DNA of 64,000 nucleotides, from positions 62,001 through 126,000 of the forward strand of contig NZ_JADLQN010000001.1 in assembly GCF_015477835.1 (NCBI RefSeq), read 5' to 3'. Shown here one piece after another: positions 29,959-38,371 of the stretch (position 1 is its first letter; each line of letters starts with the position of its first letter). The position numbers and the translations under genes were made by a program. Under the pieces are notes generated by a model, which saw only the letters and a list, made by a program, of their open reading frames with translations, searched no databases and was not told the origin of the DNA. This DNA comes from Nocardia higoensis. Lineage in GTDB: Bacteria; Actinomycetota; Actinomycetes; Mycobacteriales; Mycobacteriaceae.

Positions 29959-31223
29959 GCCGCGACGGGGGTCGCGCCACTCCCGCGAGAGGTCAGGCGC
30001 CTGCGCAGGGCGGCGAACAGTGCGCGGGCCACGAACACCGGATGCAGGGCGGTGAACATGGAGGCGTTGCGGGTCACCGCTTTGGTCACGCGTGCTCCCA
30101 CCCACGAGTCCTGCACCGCGGCGGACAGCAGCACTCGCATCAGTATCGACAACTCGGGACGCTTGCTCAGATCGACGATCTGCAGCTGATGCGGCCACAA
30201 CCGGAAGCGGTGTGTGCGTTGGTACTTCCGCGCCGCCGCGTCGATTCCGCCGACGGTGCCCTCGAGCAGTGGCCGCGTGACCGCGTCGCTGAGCCACTCG
30301 GCTGTCTGGAGCGCCCAGCCCAGACCGGCGCCCTCCGCCGGATCGGCCGACATCGCGGCATCGCCGATCAGCGCGACACCGGGCGCGGTGATCCGCGGGC
30401 GCGTGATACTCGGGTAGTCGCGGTATCCGATGACCTCGGAAACACGTTCGGCGTTGCTGAGATCCGGGGCATCGGGCAGTCCCGAGTACGCGGCCAGCAG
30501 CGCTGCCTCCTTGTCCGCCGCGGCGGCGTACTGCTTCTTGTCGAGCAGACCGGCGAGCACGACCTGCCCGTCGTCCATGGCGCCGATCGAGACGATCTCG
30601 GGCATCTTCAGCCAGATGCTCAGCGTCCGGTCCTCGGGGACCTCCACATTGCGGTAGTAGGCGAAGACACAGGAGCGGCAGTTCGCGGATCGATGAGCCC
30701 GCAGCCCGGCGAACTCGGCGACCTTCGAATGGCGCCCGTCCGCGCCGATCACCAGCCTCGCGCGCAGTCGCCGATCCGTGCCGTGCACGGACGCCTCGAC
30801 ACCGTCGACGCGTCCGCGTGCGTCCCTGGTCAGGTTGCGTACCCTGGCGCCCAGCAGCAGATCGACCTGCGGCACCTCGGCGGCGGCGTTGCGGGCCAGC
30901 GGATCCAGGGTCTCACGGCGGATGTTGTAGCCGTGTGGCGGACGGTCGTTCGTGCGGGGTGCGCGCAGCCAACCCCAGGGGGTCAGATAGGCGTCGTGAG
31001 AGGGGACTCCGCCGGCATCCTCGATGAGTTTGTCCAGTCCTGCGCGCCGCATGGTCGGCAACGCGCTCGATCGGATGGACGAGGTGCACAGCCGCTTGTA
31101 GGTTTCCGGATTCCGGTGCGCCTCCAGCAGCGCGATCCGCAAGCCCGCGCGGCCCAGCAGAATCGCCGCGGTACATCCTGCGAGACCGGCGCCCACGATT
31201 ACCACGTCATAGTCGTCGTTCAT
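29946..31223 (-). CDS. FAD-dependent monooxygenase (PHBH-like)
   Basis: 425 aa from ATG 31223, preceded by GGGGAGAG; the longer upstream frame runs through the SRPBCC gene and is rejected. Motifs: dinucleotide fold VIVGAGLAGCTAA, the LEAHR strand end, the DG motif IGADGRHSKVAE and the GD motif VALIGDAAMSADPAEGAGLG. These are the three signatures of class A flavin monooxygenases and dehydrogenases. The C-terminal ~60 residues are basic and helical. It is predicted to hydroxylate or dehydrogenate a lipophilic aromatic or prenylated intermediate made by the neighbouring isocyanide/prenyltransferase genes; this assignment rests on context. Confidence 0.87.
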   Translation of the reverse strand: MNDDYDVVIVGAGLAGCTAAILLGRAGLRIALLEAHRNPETYKRLCTSSIRSSALPTMRRAGLDKLIEDAGGVPSHDAYLTPWGWLRAPRTNDRPPHGYNIRRETLDPLARNAAAEVPQVDLLLGARVRNLTRDARGRVDGVEASVHGTDRRLRARLVIGADGRHSKVAEFAGLRAHRSANCRSCVFAYYRNVEVPEDRTLSIWLKMPEIVSIGAMDDGQVVLAGLLDKKQYAAAADKEAALLAAYSGLPDAPDLSNAERVSEVIGYRDYPSITRPRITAPGVALIGDAAMSADPAEGAGLGWALQTAEWLSDAVTRPLLEGTVGGIDAAARKYQRTHRFRLWPHQLQIVDLSKRPELSILMRVLLSAAVQDSWVGARVTKAVTRNASMFTALHPVFVARALFAALRRRLTSRGSGATPVAAQLL

Positions 31224-31333
31224 AGGAACTCTCCCCGAGTGTGGTGGACGGAATGCCGTGTACGGCAGCTGATCCCATCCTCGCATCAGGGAGAGTTCGG
31301 CGACAAAGTTCACCGGCCGGGCGAGCAGGCGGA

Positions 31334-31807
31334 TCAATTCCGGCTGCTGTGCCTTTCGATATATGCCTTGGCCTGCCGGATCTCGGTCTCGATATTGCCC
31401 GGGAGATTGCGGCGAAGGATGGGATCGATCAGCCAGCGGAGCGCCGGGGTGATTTCGGCCGCCATCGTCCTGGTGACCAGGGTGCCGTTCTCGCCGGGTT
31501 CGCAGACGAAACTCGCATTGAACTTCATCAGCCGATGCCACAGCTTGCTGTCCGGCAGCGGCGCGAGTCCGACATCGACTCGTTTGCCCGGTGTGAGGAT
31601 TCCCTGCGCGATCATCTTCGGCGCCGGGCCGGGAAGTCCGGGCATCGCCGGGCGGAATTTGAATTCGACGCGATTCCCATCACGGCGAACCCAATCGAAG
31701 CGTCCGATCTTGTCGTCCACTTCGGCATATCGTTCGACATCCATCGCGAATTCGAGGAATTCTTCGGGAGAGCAAGCCATGGTCTGTTGTGCCCGTGCTT
31801 CCACCAT
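31334..31807 (-). CDS. SRPBCC (START/cyclase-like) domain protein, copy 2
   Basis: 157 aa, the same length as its paralogue at 29485-29958 and alignable without gaps over nearly all of it. It has the ERYAEVDDKI segment and the LRWLIDPILRRNLPG end. It lies upstream of the FAD monooxygenase gene on the same strand with a 110-bp gap, and downstream of the UbiA gene. No catalytic residues can be named. Cyclase or ligand-binding roles fit the fold. Retention of two copies in one cluster suggests a heterodimer or successive steps. Confidence 0.8.
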   Translation of the reverse strand: MVEARAQQTMACSPEEFLEFAMDVERYAEVDDKIGRFDWVRRDGNRVEFKFRPAMPGLPGPAPKMIAQGILTPGKRVDVGLAPLPDSKLWHRLMKFNASFVCEPGENGTLVTRTMAAEITPALRWLIDPILRRNLPGNIETEIRQAKAYIERHSSRN

Positions 31808-31919
31808 GGTGGCGAGTCTAACGCGGATCTTTCCGCGGTCCTACTACTTCGACGGTGATTCACCGCCGGTTCCCGGTACCGAACCCGCGCGGGAACGGCC
31901 CGGCCCGTGGGTGGGCGAA

Positions 31920-32906
31920 TCAGCCTGAGACCACCAGATTTCCGACGGCCATCACCGTCGCCCCCGCCCAGGCCAGACGGCGACCGAGCAATCGGCCCAG
32001 CAGGGGGTCGCGCTCGAGTGCGCCGAGACGGAACTGGGCCAGCCGGGCGGCGAACACCGGGCACAGTAGCGCTGCGAGCAGCGCCGGCAGCATCCCCGTC
32101 ACCACGAGTACTCCCACCACGAGGATGTCCGCGACGGCGAGTGCGCCGAGCAGCCTGATGTAGGTGCGCTCCCCGGCGATGGTCGCGATGTTGAGCCTGC
32201 CCGCTCCGCGGTCGGTCTCCAGGTCACGCAGGTTGGAGTACATCGACACCATCATCAGCCAGAACGCGAACAGCGCGCCCTCGATCAGGATGCGCCCGGT
32301 GATCCCGCCGGTCAGCGCCCAGTACGGAATCAGTACCAGCTCCAGCGTCCACAGCAGGAGCACCATTTCCTGGAAGCCGATGTGGCTGAACTTGATTCCG
32401 TAGGAATACTGCAGCGAGACGCATACGCCGGCGACGGCGAGTGCGATCAGCGCGGGGGAGTGATGCGGTGTCATGAACAGACCTGTCAACAGCAGCAGCA
32501 GACCGACGGCCACGCACGTCCACGCGAACCGTACCGCCTGTCCGAGCCGAAGCTCCCCGGTGACCAGCGGTTTCCACTTGGCGCGCCGCAGCGCGCTGGG
32601 ATTGTCCTGGTAGTTCTTCGCGTCGGTGCCGTCCCGGTAGCCGGTGATGTCGTCGAAGGCGATCACCGCGCTGTGCAGCAGGAAGTACCCGACGATGATC
32701 AGGGCAAGAGCCGCCCAGGTGCTCGCCTCGCGCGCGGCAGCCGCGGGCAGCAGCGTCGCCACCAACAGATAGCCCAGGTTGTAATCGAGAAAATAGACGT
32801 TGGCGAGGTGTCCGTAGGCGCGCACGGACCTCGTCGCCGGGGTCAGCAGATCCACCAAAGCAGCATTCCAATCGTGTCGCCCGTCATCCGCTGTCGCGGT
32901 GGGCAC
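31920..32906 (-). CDS. UbiA-family membrane prenyltransferase
   Basis: 328 aa with eight or nine hydrophobic helices. The two Asp-rich diphosphate-binding motifs are present: DDITGYRDGTD in the first cytosolic loop, and NLRDLETDRGAGRLN in the second. UbiA enzymes move a prenyl group from a polyprenyl diphosphate to an aromatic or quinone acceptor at the membrane. The gene is 11 bp downstream of the IsnB-type oxygenase gene on the same strand. A tyrosine-derived aryl isocyanide or its downstream product is therefore the natural candidate acceptor (inference). No prenyl diphosphate synthase gene is in the window, so the donor would come from primary metabolism. Confidence 0.9.
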   Translation of the reverse strand: MPTATADDGRHDWNAALVDLLTPATRSVRAYGHLANVYFLDYNLGYLLVATLLPAAAAREASTWAALALIIVGYFLLHSAVIAFDDITGYRDGTDAKNYQDNPSALRRAKWKPLVTGELRLGQAVRFAWTCVAVGLLLLLTGLFMTPHHSPALIALAVAGVCVSLQYSYGIKFSHIGFQEMVLLLWTLELVLIPYWALTGGITGRILIEGALFAFWLMMVSMYSNLRDLETDRGAGRLNIATIAGERTYIRLLGALAVADILVVGVLVVTGMLPALLAALLCPVFAARLAQFRLGALERDPLLGRLLGRRLAWAGATVMAVGNLVVSG

Positions 32907-32917
32907 CGGCCGTCGGG

Positions 32918-33727
32918 TCAGATGATCTGGATGCGCTGCATGTGCCGCTCGGTGGAGCCGGTGAAGCGGTTGCGCCCGTGCAGCAGGGCATGGTTCTCCG
33001 CGACGACGATGTCACCGGTTCGCCAGGCGTGCTCATAGCAGTAGCGGGGGTCGTGCAGGCGCGAACCGAGCTCCCCCAGCAGGTGGCCCACCATCTCCGA
33101 GGAATGCCCTTCGACGCTGAGGAACAACGGGTTTCGGTACCGCGCCGGGTCCAGTGGCTCGGCGTACCGGATCGTTGTCTCGCCCGTCGTGGGATGGGTG
33201 GCCAGGACCGGATGGGTCATCGTGCCGCCGTAGTGCGCCAGCCGATCGGTGCGGTAGGTGACCGACGTGCGGGCCCACAGGTCGCGCAGCTCCTCGGGCG
33301 CGTCTCGGTACACCCTGGTCGCATCCGAGAACACTGTCTCGCCACCGGCGCCCGGCGCGCACCCACGCACGCACTGGAACAGGAAGTACCGGGGCGCCCG
33401 ATCCTGCCACGCCCCGTCCCAGTGGAACGGCACGTCCCCGGAGTCGAACAGGTAGTTCTTCGGATCCTCCTGTACGACCAGGTCCAGAATCGTGCCGAAC
33501 TCCCACTGCACGAGTTGGCCCGCGGCCCGGCAGTATTCCTCGAGCTCGGGCGCGTCGAGCAATTCGTAGCCCCGCAGGACCAGTACCTTGGCCGACAGAG
33601 TCGTGGCCAGCAGGCGATCGATGGGCACATCGGCGAGGGTCTGCCCGGCGGCGGGCGCAGTCACAAGCCGCCCGAACGGCGCCAGATCGGCGCCCTCGAG
33701 CAGGAGTGGCTGCCGTTGATCGGTCAC
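32918..33727 (-). CDS. isnB: Fe(II)/2-oxoglutarate dioxygenase, IsnB/PvcB type
   Basis: 269 aa from GTG 33727, which overlaps the isocyanide synthase stop by 3-4 bp (GTGA). TauD-fold protein with the iron facial triad: His102 and Asp104 in FHWDGAW, and His250 in LLHGRNRF, with a nearby Arg for 2-oxoglutarate. PvcB/IsnB enzymes work right after the isocyanide synthase and convert the isocyano-amino acid by oxidative decarboxylation to a vinyl isocyanide or by desaturation. The translational coupling with the synthase gene is as in known isnAB pairs. Confidence 0.9.
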   Translation of the reverse strand: MTDQRQPLLLEGADLAPFGRLVTAPAAGQTLADVPIDRLLATTLSAKVLVLRGYELLDAPELEEYCRAAGQLVQWEFGTILDLVVQEDPKNYLFDSGDVPFHWDGAWQDRAPRYFLFQCVRGCAPGAGGETVFSDATRVYRDAPEELRDLWARTSVTYRTDRLAHYGGTMTHPVLATHPTTGETTIRYAEPLDPARYRNPLFLSVEGHSSEMVGHLLGELGSRLHDPRYCYEHAWRTGDIVVAENHALLHGRNRFTGSTERHMQRIQII

Positions 33728-34710
33728 GAGTGTCCTTTCGACGTGGCGGGCGCGGGGGCGATCGGACTCGACCCGATCGGCTCCGCGAGAACGAAATGGC
33801 TGGGCCGGTTGTTGCGCCACACCAGGCGGGCGCCGAGCTTCTCGGCCTGTGCGCGCTTGACCAGCACGTGGCGCAGTCCGTCGTCGAGCACCACGCCGTG
33901 CCACGGGGTGAGCCAGCTGTCGGTGGTGCCCAGCAGGTGAAATCCGATCTTGGTGTCGTGGTTGGCCTGGGGGTGGATGGACAGCCGCACCGCGTCGGGG
34001 AAGGCTCCCGCGACGACCCGGCTCCACGCCTGGCTGCGTTGGACCACGTAGTAGGCGGTCAGCTTCGCGTCGTTACGGATCTGGGTGGCACTGAGCTCGG
34101 GCATCAGCGCCGCATTGTCCTCGGTGACGAACCGGTGGATGCCGTTGAACATCCGACGGGCCGCAGGCGTGGAACGCACCGCGTCGCGGATCTTCTCGAC
34201 CGGATCGGCGTGCTCGTCGAGCAGCCGGCCGCGACGCTGCTCCCAGCTCAGTCCGGGCATGACATCGGCCAGCGCGTACAGCCCGATCGCGCCGCCGCCG
34301 ATCGAGCGGATGATCCTGTGCAGTTCGGCGCCGTAGTCGTCGACGTGCTCGTCGCGGATGCCCAGGACGTCACTGAACACGTGCCCGTCCGAGCAGACGG
34401 TGACTACCGCGCCCGGTGCGTACACCGCCGAGATCCGCTCGCAGAAGGCCTGGATCGACTCGAGGGCCAGCCGCTCACCCAGGTCCGGCAACCGCCCGAG
34501 GGTCTTACGCCGGTTACGCGACTTCGCCGGGAACGCCGGGATGACGAAGTGCACCGGCTCACCGGCCGCGACGTACCGGCAGACCCTGTCGAGGTGGGGA
34601 GCGAAGCACTCCGGACACGGCTCGGCCGAGCACGGATCCGACGGTTGGGTGGTGCGGCGACGCCGGAACACGATGCGCAGAATCGCCTCGGCCGGTCGGA
34701 CATACTCCAT
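33724..34710 (-). CDS. isnA: Isocyanide (isonitrile) synthase, IsnA/PvcA/DIT1 family
   Basis: 328 aa. Family landmarks are present: HFVIPAFPAKSRN, GRLPDLGERLAL, the SDGHVFSD strand and VDDYG. Characterised IsnA/PvcA enzymes turn the amino group of L-Tyr or L-Trp into an isocyanide with ribulose-5-phosphate as carbon donor. The amino acid used here is not visible, though the PvcB-like partner and a UbiA prenyltransferase favour an aromatic one. The N-terminal ~30 residues are basic and include a CPEC motif not needed for the core fold. It is followed by isnB (overlap) and preceded by the isonitrile-hydratase-like gene 48 bp upstream. Confidence 0.92.
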   Translation of the reverse strand: MEYVRPAEAILRIVFRRRRTTQPSDPCSAEPCPECFAPHLDRVCRYVAAGEPVHFVIPAFPAKSRNRRKTLGRLPDLGERLALESIQAFCERISAVYAPGAVVTVCSDGHVFSDVLGIRDEHVDDYGAELHRIIRSIGGGAIGLYALADVMPGLSWEQRRGRLLDEHADPVEKIRDAVRSTPAARRMFNGIHRFVTEDNAALMPELSATQIRNDAKLTAYYVVQRSQAWSRVVAGAFPDAVRLSIHPQANHDTKIGFHLLGTTDSWLTPWHGVVLDDGLRHVLVKRAQAEKLGARLVWRNNRPSHFVLAEPIGSSPIAPAPATSKGHS

Positions 34711-34758
34711 AGCATCCTCGCATCGTGATTCGACGACTCGAGTCGCCGCTGGGACGAC

Positions 34759-35424
34759 TCAGTTCCGGATTGCTCGTTGGATGTACTGCTTTTCGAATTC
34801 GCCCATCATCATCGAGACGAGCTCGACGATCGGCCGGGGCGCTGTGCTCGGAGTGCCCGACTCGAACGGTGGCCGGGGATCGTATTCGAGGGCGAGTTGA
34901 ATGCATTGTGCGAGTTCGGGAGCCGCGACATCGGCCACCAGGGTCAGCGCCAGATCGATGCCCGCCGAGGAACCCGCGCCGGTGGCGATGCGGTCGCCCA
35001 TGACGATGCGCTGGTCTGTGGGGTGCGCGCCGTACTCGGCGAGTTCGTCGTAGAAGTTCCAGTGCGTGGCGGCCGGCTGATCGTCCAGCACGCCCGCGGC
35101 GGCGAGGATGTGCGCTCCGGTGCACACCGAGGTGGTCCACCTGGTGTGTGGATGCGCCCCGCGCACCCAGTCGACGATCGGCCCGTTTTCCCTGGCGATG
35201 GTGAGCGAGCCCGCGCCGCCGGGGATCAGGAGGATGTCGGGGCGCGGGAGGTCTGCGAAAGTGGTGTCGATCGGCAGCTGCAGCAGACCATGATCGTCGG
35301 CGACCGTGCCCTTCTCCGCGGCGCACAGCACCACGTCGGCGTTCGGCACGGTCGTGAAGACCTGATACGGGCCGATGGCGTCCAATGCGGTGAAACCCGG
35401 ATACAGACCGAGGGCGATGATCAC
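34759..35424 (-). CDS. inhA: DJ-1/PfpI-family protein, isonitrile hydratase-like
   Basis: 221 aa from GTG 35424, which has AGGAGG 5 nt upstream; an upstream extension in the same frame is rejected. DJ-1/PfpI fold with nucleophile Cys101 in SVCTGAH followed by Thr102, and Asp15 in ALDAIGPY. The characterised pseudomonad isocyanide hydratases use Cys101, Thr102 and an Asp near position 17, so the catalytic set appears complete. They hydrate R-NC to the N-formamide. Adjacency to an isocyanide synthase strongly supports this assignment over a generic glutamine-amidotransferase-like role. It may protect the producer or make a formamide end product. Confidence 0.85.
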   Translation of the reverse strand: MIIALGLYPGFTALDAIGPYQVFTTVPNADVVLCAAEKGTVADDHGLLQLPIDTTFADLPRPDILLIPGGAGSLTIARENGPIVDWVRGAHPHTRWTTSVCTGAHILAAAGVLDDQPAATHWNFYDELAEYGAHPTDQRIVMGDRIATGAGSSAGIDLALTLVADVAAPELAQCIQLALEYDPRPPFESGTPSTAPRPIVELVSMMMGEFEKQYIQRAIRN

Positions 35425-35474
35425 GAAATCCTCCTGATGAGACGACCGCGACAGCGATGATGGATGCCGCGGCT

Positions 35475-36749
35475 TCAGCGGTGGAGCACGAGGGGAAGGG
35501 CGCTCGGCCCGCGAAGCACGAGTGACGGCTTGTAGTGGACCTCCTCGCGCGGCATGCCCAATGACAGCTGGGCGTAGCGCGACAGCAGATGTTCGAGCAG
35601 GATCCGGCTCTCCAGCCGGGCGAGCGCGGCGCCGAGACAGCGATGCAGTCCGTGCCCGAACGCCAAGTGCCGCTTGTCCGCCCGGCCGAGATCGAAGATG
35701 TCCGGATGCGGGTACTGCCGTTCGTCGCGATGGGCGGCACCGACCAGCAGCAGCACCGGCTCGTGCGCCGGGATCCCGGTGCCTGCGATGTTCAGATCCT
35801 CGGTCGCGAATCGCCACAGGGAACTGGGTTGGGGGCCGTCGTAGCGCAGTGTTTCCTCGATCGCGTCCGCCACGGTGAATCTGCCGTCGCGCACCCCGGT
35901 CAGCTGGTCGGGGTGGTCGAGCAGCGCGAGCAGCACGTCGCCGATCAGCCGGATGGAGCTCTCGTAGCCGGCCACCACCAGCCCCACGGCAGTGGCGGTG
36001 AGCTCGTCCGAACTGAGGACGCCGGAGTCGTCGCCTGCCGCGATCAACTCCGACAGCAGGTCGTCGCCGGGATGCGTGCGTTTGTGCGCCACGAGCTCCT
36101 CGGCGTACTTCATCAGGCCGGCGGTGGCCTCGGGGACCTGCGCCAGCTCCGCGGGATCCGCGGTGAACACCAGATCACCCCATCGTCGCAGGTCGGCCTC
36201 GTCGCCCGGCTCCGCGCCGATGACCGCGCAGATCGCCCGGACCGACAGCGGCGCCGCGATCCGCGCTATCACATCGACCGGTTCGCCCATCGGTAGCGGG
36301 TCGAGCAGGGCGTCGACCTTCTCGCGAATGGTTTGTTCCCACTGCGCGATTCGCTCTGCTGTGAAGGTGCCCGCAGCCAGGCGACGGATGCGCGTGTGGT
36401 CCGGTGGATCGAGGTTGACCATCGTGCGCTCGGCGACCGTGCCCGCCCCGAAGGCCAGGCCCGCCGCGTGGAAATCCGGTGACGCGGAACGGTAGTCGCT
36501 GCTCAGTCGCCGGTCGGCGAAGCCTTGCCGGACGTCGGCGAACCGGCTGACCAGCCACACCCTGATATCGACGAACGGGATGGTGACCGGATATACGGGC
36601 GCGTTGTCCCGTAGCCACGCGTAGAAAGGATAGGGATTCTGGAAGAACTCCGGTGTGAACATCGCCGGAACGGCTGGGTCGGGTATCGCCGGAACGGCTG
36701 GGTCGGGTACCGCCGGAACGGCTGGAGTCGGTGGGACGTCATCGGGCAT
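35475..36749 (-). CDS. Cytochrome P450
   Basis: 424 aa from ATG 36749 with GAGGGGAG 8 nt upstream. Soluble bacterial-type P450: ExxR in the K helix (EETLRYD), haem loop FGHGLHRCLG with axial Cys371, and an I-helix reading AGYESS in which Ser replaces the usual oxygen-activating Thr. The N-terminus carries about 22 residues of a Pro-Ala-Val repeat coded by three 24-bp DNA repeats, which is unusual for the family. It is the first gene of the minus-strand run P450, inhA-like, isnA, isnB, ubiA, SRPBCC, FAD monooxygenase, so oxidative tailoring of the isocyanide/prenyl product is likely. Confidence 0.92.
   Translation of the reverse strand: MPDDVPPTPAVPAVPDPAVPAIPDPAVPAMFTPEFFQNPYPFYAWLRDNAPVYPVTIPFVDIRVWLVSRFADVRQGFADRRLSSDYRSASPDFHAAGLAFGAGTVAERTMVNLDPPDHTRIRRLAAGTFTAERIAQWEQTIREKVDALLDPLPMGEPVDVIARIAAPLSVRAICAVIGAEPGDEADLRRWGDLVFTADPAELAQVPEATAGLMKYAEELVAHKRTHPGDDLLSELIAAGDDSGVLSSDELTATAVGLVVAGYESSIRLIGDVLLALLDHPDQLTGVRDGRFTVADAIEETLRYDGPQPSSLWRFATEDLNIAGTGIPAHEPVLLLVGAAHRDERQYPHPDIFDLGRADKRHLAFGHGLHRCLGAALARLESRILLEHLLSRYAQLSLGMPREEVHYKPSLVLRGPSALPLVLHR
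36661..36732. repeat. Three 24-bp tandem repeats in the P450 N-terminus
   Basis: Copies at 36661-36684 and 36685-36708 are identical; the third (36709-36732) differs at a few bases. Read on the minus strand they encode repeating PAVPA(V/I)PD units before the first P450 helix. Each copy is a multiple of three, so gain or loss would not break the gene. Confidence 0.9.
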
Positions 36750-37159
36750 CTGACGAACTCCCCTCGCTGAGTACGAAGCTGCGCAACGGTAACCAGGCCC
36801 GAAATCCACCGTCAAAGGACGTCTCGGCAGGCTTCGCCACGGCTACGCGGGGGGGGGCGTCCGAGCCGGAGCGTTCGCCCGGCACTCGGTCGGCCGGTCT
36901 GCGCAACGATCGTGATCGGGGATCTACCGGCGTCGGGAGATCCGCAGGTGCTCCACGACACGCGCAGCCCGCGGCGACATGCGCAGCCCGCGACTTGGAA
37001 TCGCCGATATTCGAGCCGTCGGTTGATCCGATGCTCGGATCGACCGGTCGCCGGTATGTGCCGGTGGCCGGATCTCGGGGTCTATTCACGCCGGTGCGGT
37101 GTCGCCGGATGCCGCGCGCGCCCGGCGACACCGCACTTCGGGCTCACGGTCGATGGGGG
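36750..37159. promoter_or_regulatory. Intergenic region upstream of the P450 operon
   Basis: 410 bp between the P450 start and the end of the first HxlR gene, both on the minus strand. It must contain the promoter of the P450/isocyanide operon and the end of the HxlR transcript. It shows a G9 run near 36849 and a short direct repeat GCGCAGCCCGCG near 36962-36990. No gene, no copy of the catabolic operator and no clear -35/-10 pair were seen. It is the natural border between the biosynthetic and catabolic parts of the window. Confidence 0.4.
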
Positions 37160-38086
37160 CTACGGCGCCTCGTCGGCGAGTTCGAAGCAAATGTCTCTGC
37201 CTTCTATACCTTCGCCGCAGCCTCGGCAATACAGCCGTGGCGCGAACGGCTGTCCGCAGTGTCCGTGCACGATCGTGAGATCCGTTCCCGGGGGACCGGA
37301 ATACCAGTGCTGGGCCCAGTCGACGAGAAAGGCGAAGGCGCCGAAGAATGCCTGGCCCTTGGGGGTGAGCGAGTAACCGCGCCGCGCGGTTCCCGGCACC
37401 GGAATCGGGGCGAGCACGTCGAGTTCGGTGAACCGTTGGAGCCGGTTCGACAGCAGTGAAGGCGAGATTCCCAGGGCCGATCGGAAATCGGCGAAGCGTT
37501 GGATGCCGAGGAAGGCTGCTGCGAGGACGACGGTGCTCCAGCGGTCGGCCAGGATCTCCATCGTCTCGGGGAAGTAGGAGGCTGGATCGGCGCGTGTGTT
37601 GGTGCGGACGGTTCGACGGTGCAGGCGGGGTGCGGTGACCTGCGCGAAGGTAGCGTCCCCGGAGCGAATGCGGGTTTCCCCGAAAGTGACCGGGTGTGCG
37701 CGGCATCGCGCGCATCCGAGATCCACCTCGGTATGTCGGCCGCAGACCTTGTGCACCAATTCCGGCAGGGGTGTGCGGTGGGCGACCCAGGTGCGTTCCC
37801 AGGACCAGATGGCGACCAGCATCGGCCAGAGTTCGACCGCGCGAGCGGTGGCCAGGTATTCGGTGCGGGTGCGACCGCCGTCGCGGTACGGGTGGGGACG
37901 CAGCAGATCGCCGGCGACCATCTCCTTGATCCGTTGTGTCAGAACGGATTCCGACACACCGATACCGTCGCGCCATTCCGCGAAACGTCGGATGCGTTTG
38001 AGCAGCGCGCGCTGGATTATCAGCAGAGTCCACTGGTCGCCGATCGCAAGCAGTCCCTGGCCCACCGCGCTGGGCTGATCATCCAT
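37160..38086 (-). CDS. Tandem-duplicated HxlR regulator 1 with two Cys clusters
   Basis: 308 aa from ATG 38086; the longer open frame upstream is not family-like. Two complete HxlR winged-helix domains lie in one chain (about residues 5-105 and 165-265; LLAIGDQWT and MEILADRWS mark the start of each). After each domain comes the same cysteine pattern: HKVCG...CARC (~112-129) and HGHCG...CRGC (~274-290). These could bind zinc or another metal. HxlR proteins normally have one domain and act as dimers; here both DNA-reading heads are fused. It is divergent from the acyl-CoA dehydrogenase gene with an operator-like site between them, so regulation of that gene and of itself is likely. Confidence 0.87.
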   Translation of the reverse strand: MDDQPSAVGQGLLAIGDQWTLLIIQRALLKRIRRFAEWRDGIGVSESVLTQRIKEMVAGDLLRPHPYRDGGRTRTEYLATARAVELWPMLVAIWSWERTWVAHRTPLPELVHKVCGRHTEVDLGCARCRAHPVTFGETRIRSGDATFAQVTAPRLHRRTVRTNTRADPASYFPETMEILADRWSTVVLAAAFLGIQRFADFRSALGISPSLLSNRLQRFTELDVLAPIPVPGTARRGYSLTPKGQAFFGAFAFLVDWAQHWYSGPPGTDLTIVHGHCGQPFAPRLYCRGCGEGIEGRDICFELADEAP

Positions 38087-38242
38087 CGCGGTGATACCTC
38101 CGTCGGCGGCTGCGAATGTCGGTGGCCCCGGCCAATGATAGGGGCCGGTGGCTCGGTCGCTCGTGCGGCCAGGGGGGACCCGCGGGCGATAAGGTGCGCC
38201 GTCGGGTGGGAGGGTCCTTCGCTCGCGTCCCCTTGTCCAGCT

Positions 38243-38262
38243 GACTCTTTCTATAGTAGTGT
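38243..38262 (+). promoter_or_regulatory. Shared catabolic operator, site A
   Basis: GACTCTTTCTATAGTAGTGT lies between the HxlR-1 and acyl-CoA dehydrogenase genes, about 110 bp upstream of the latter. It matches the window-wide element (core CACTCTTATAGTTGWAG) at most positions but is one of the two weaker copies. Confidence 0.5.
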
Positions 38263-38371
38263 CTCCGCGGGCGGTCGGGCTGTGGCCGGGCCCGTTGTGT
38301 TCTTCACCCTCCTCCGTACTCGTACCCCACCGGGTCCGCGTGGGGATGCGAGCGGTCGACGAGGAGATGAG

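Noticed and set aside
33724..35424. ScoA-E/MmaA-E type isonitrile lipopeptide pathway
   Set aside because: Those pathways form the isonitrile with a non-haem iron oxidase and an NRPS. Here the family is clearly IsnA/PvcA with an IsnB partner, and no NRPS is in the window.
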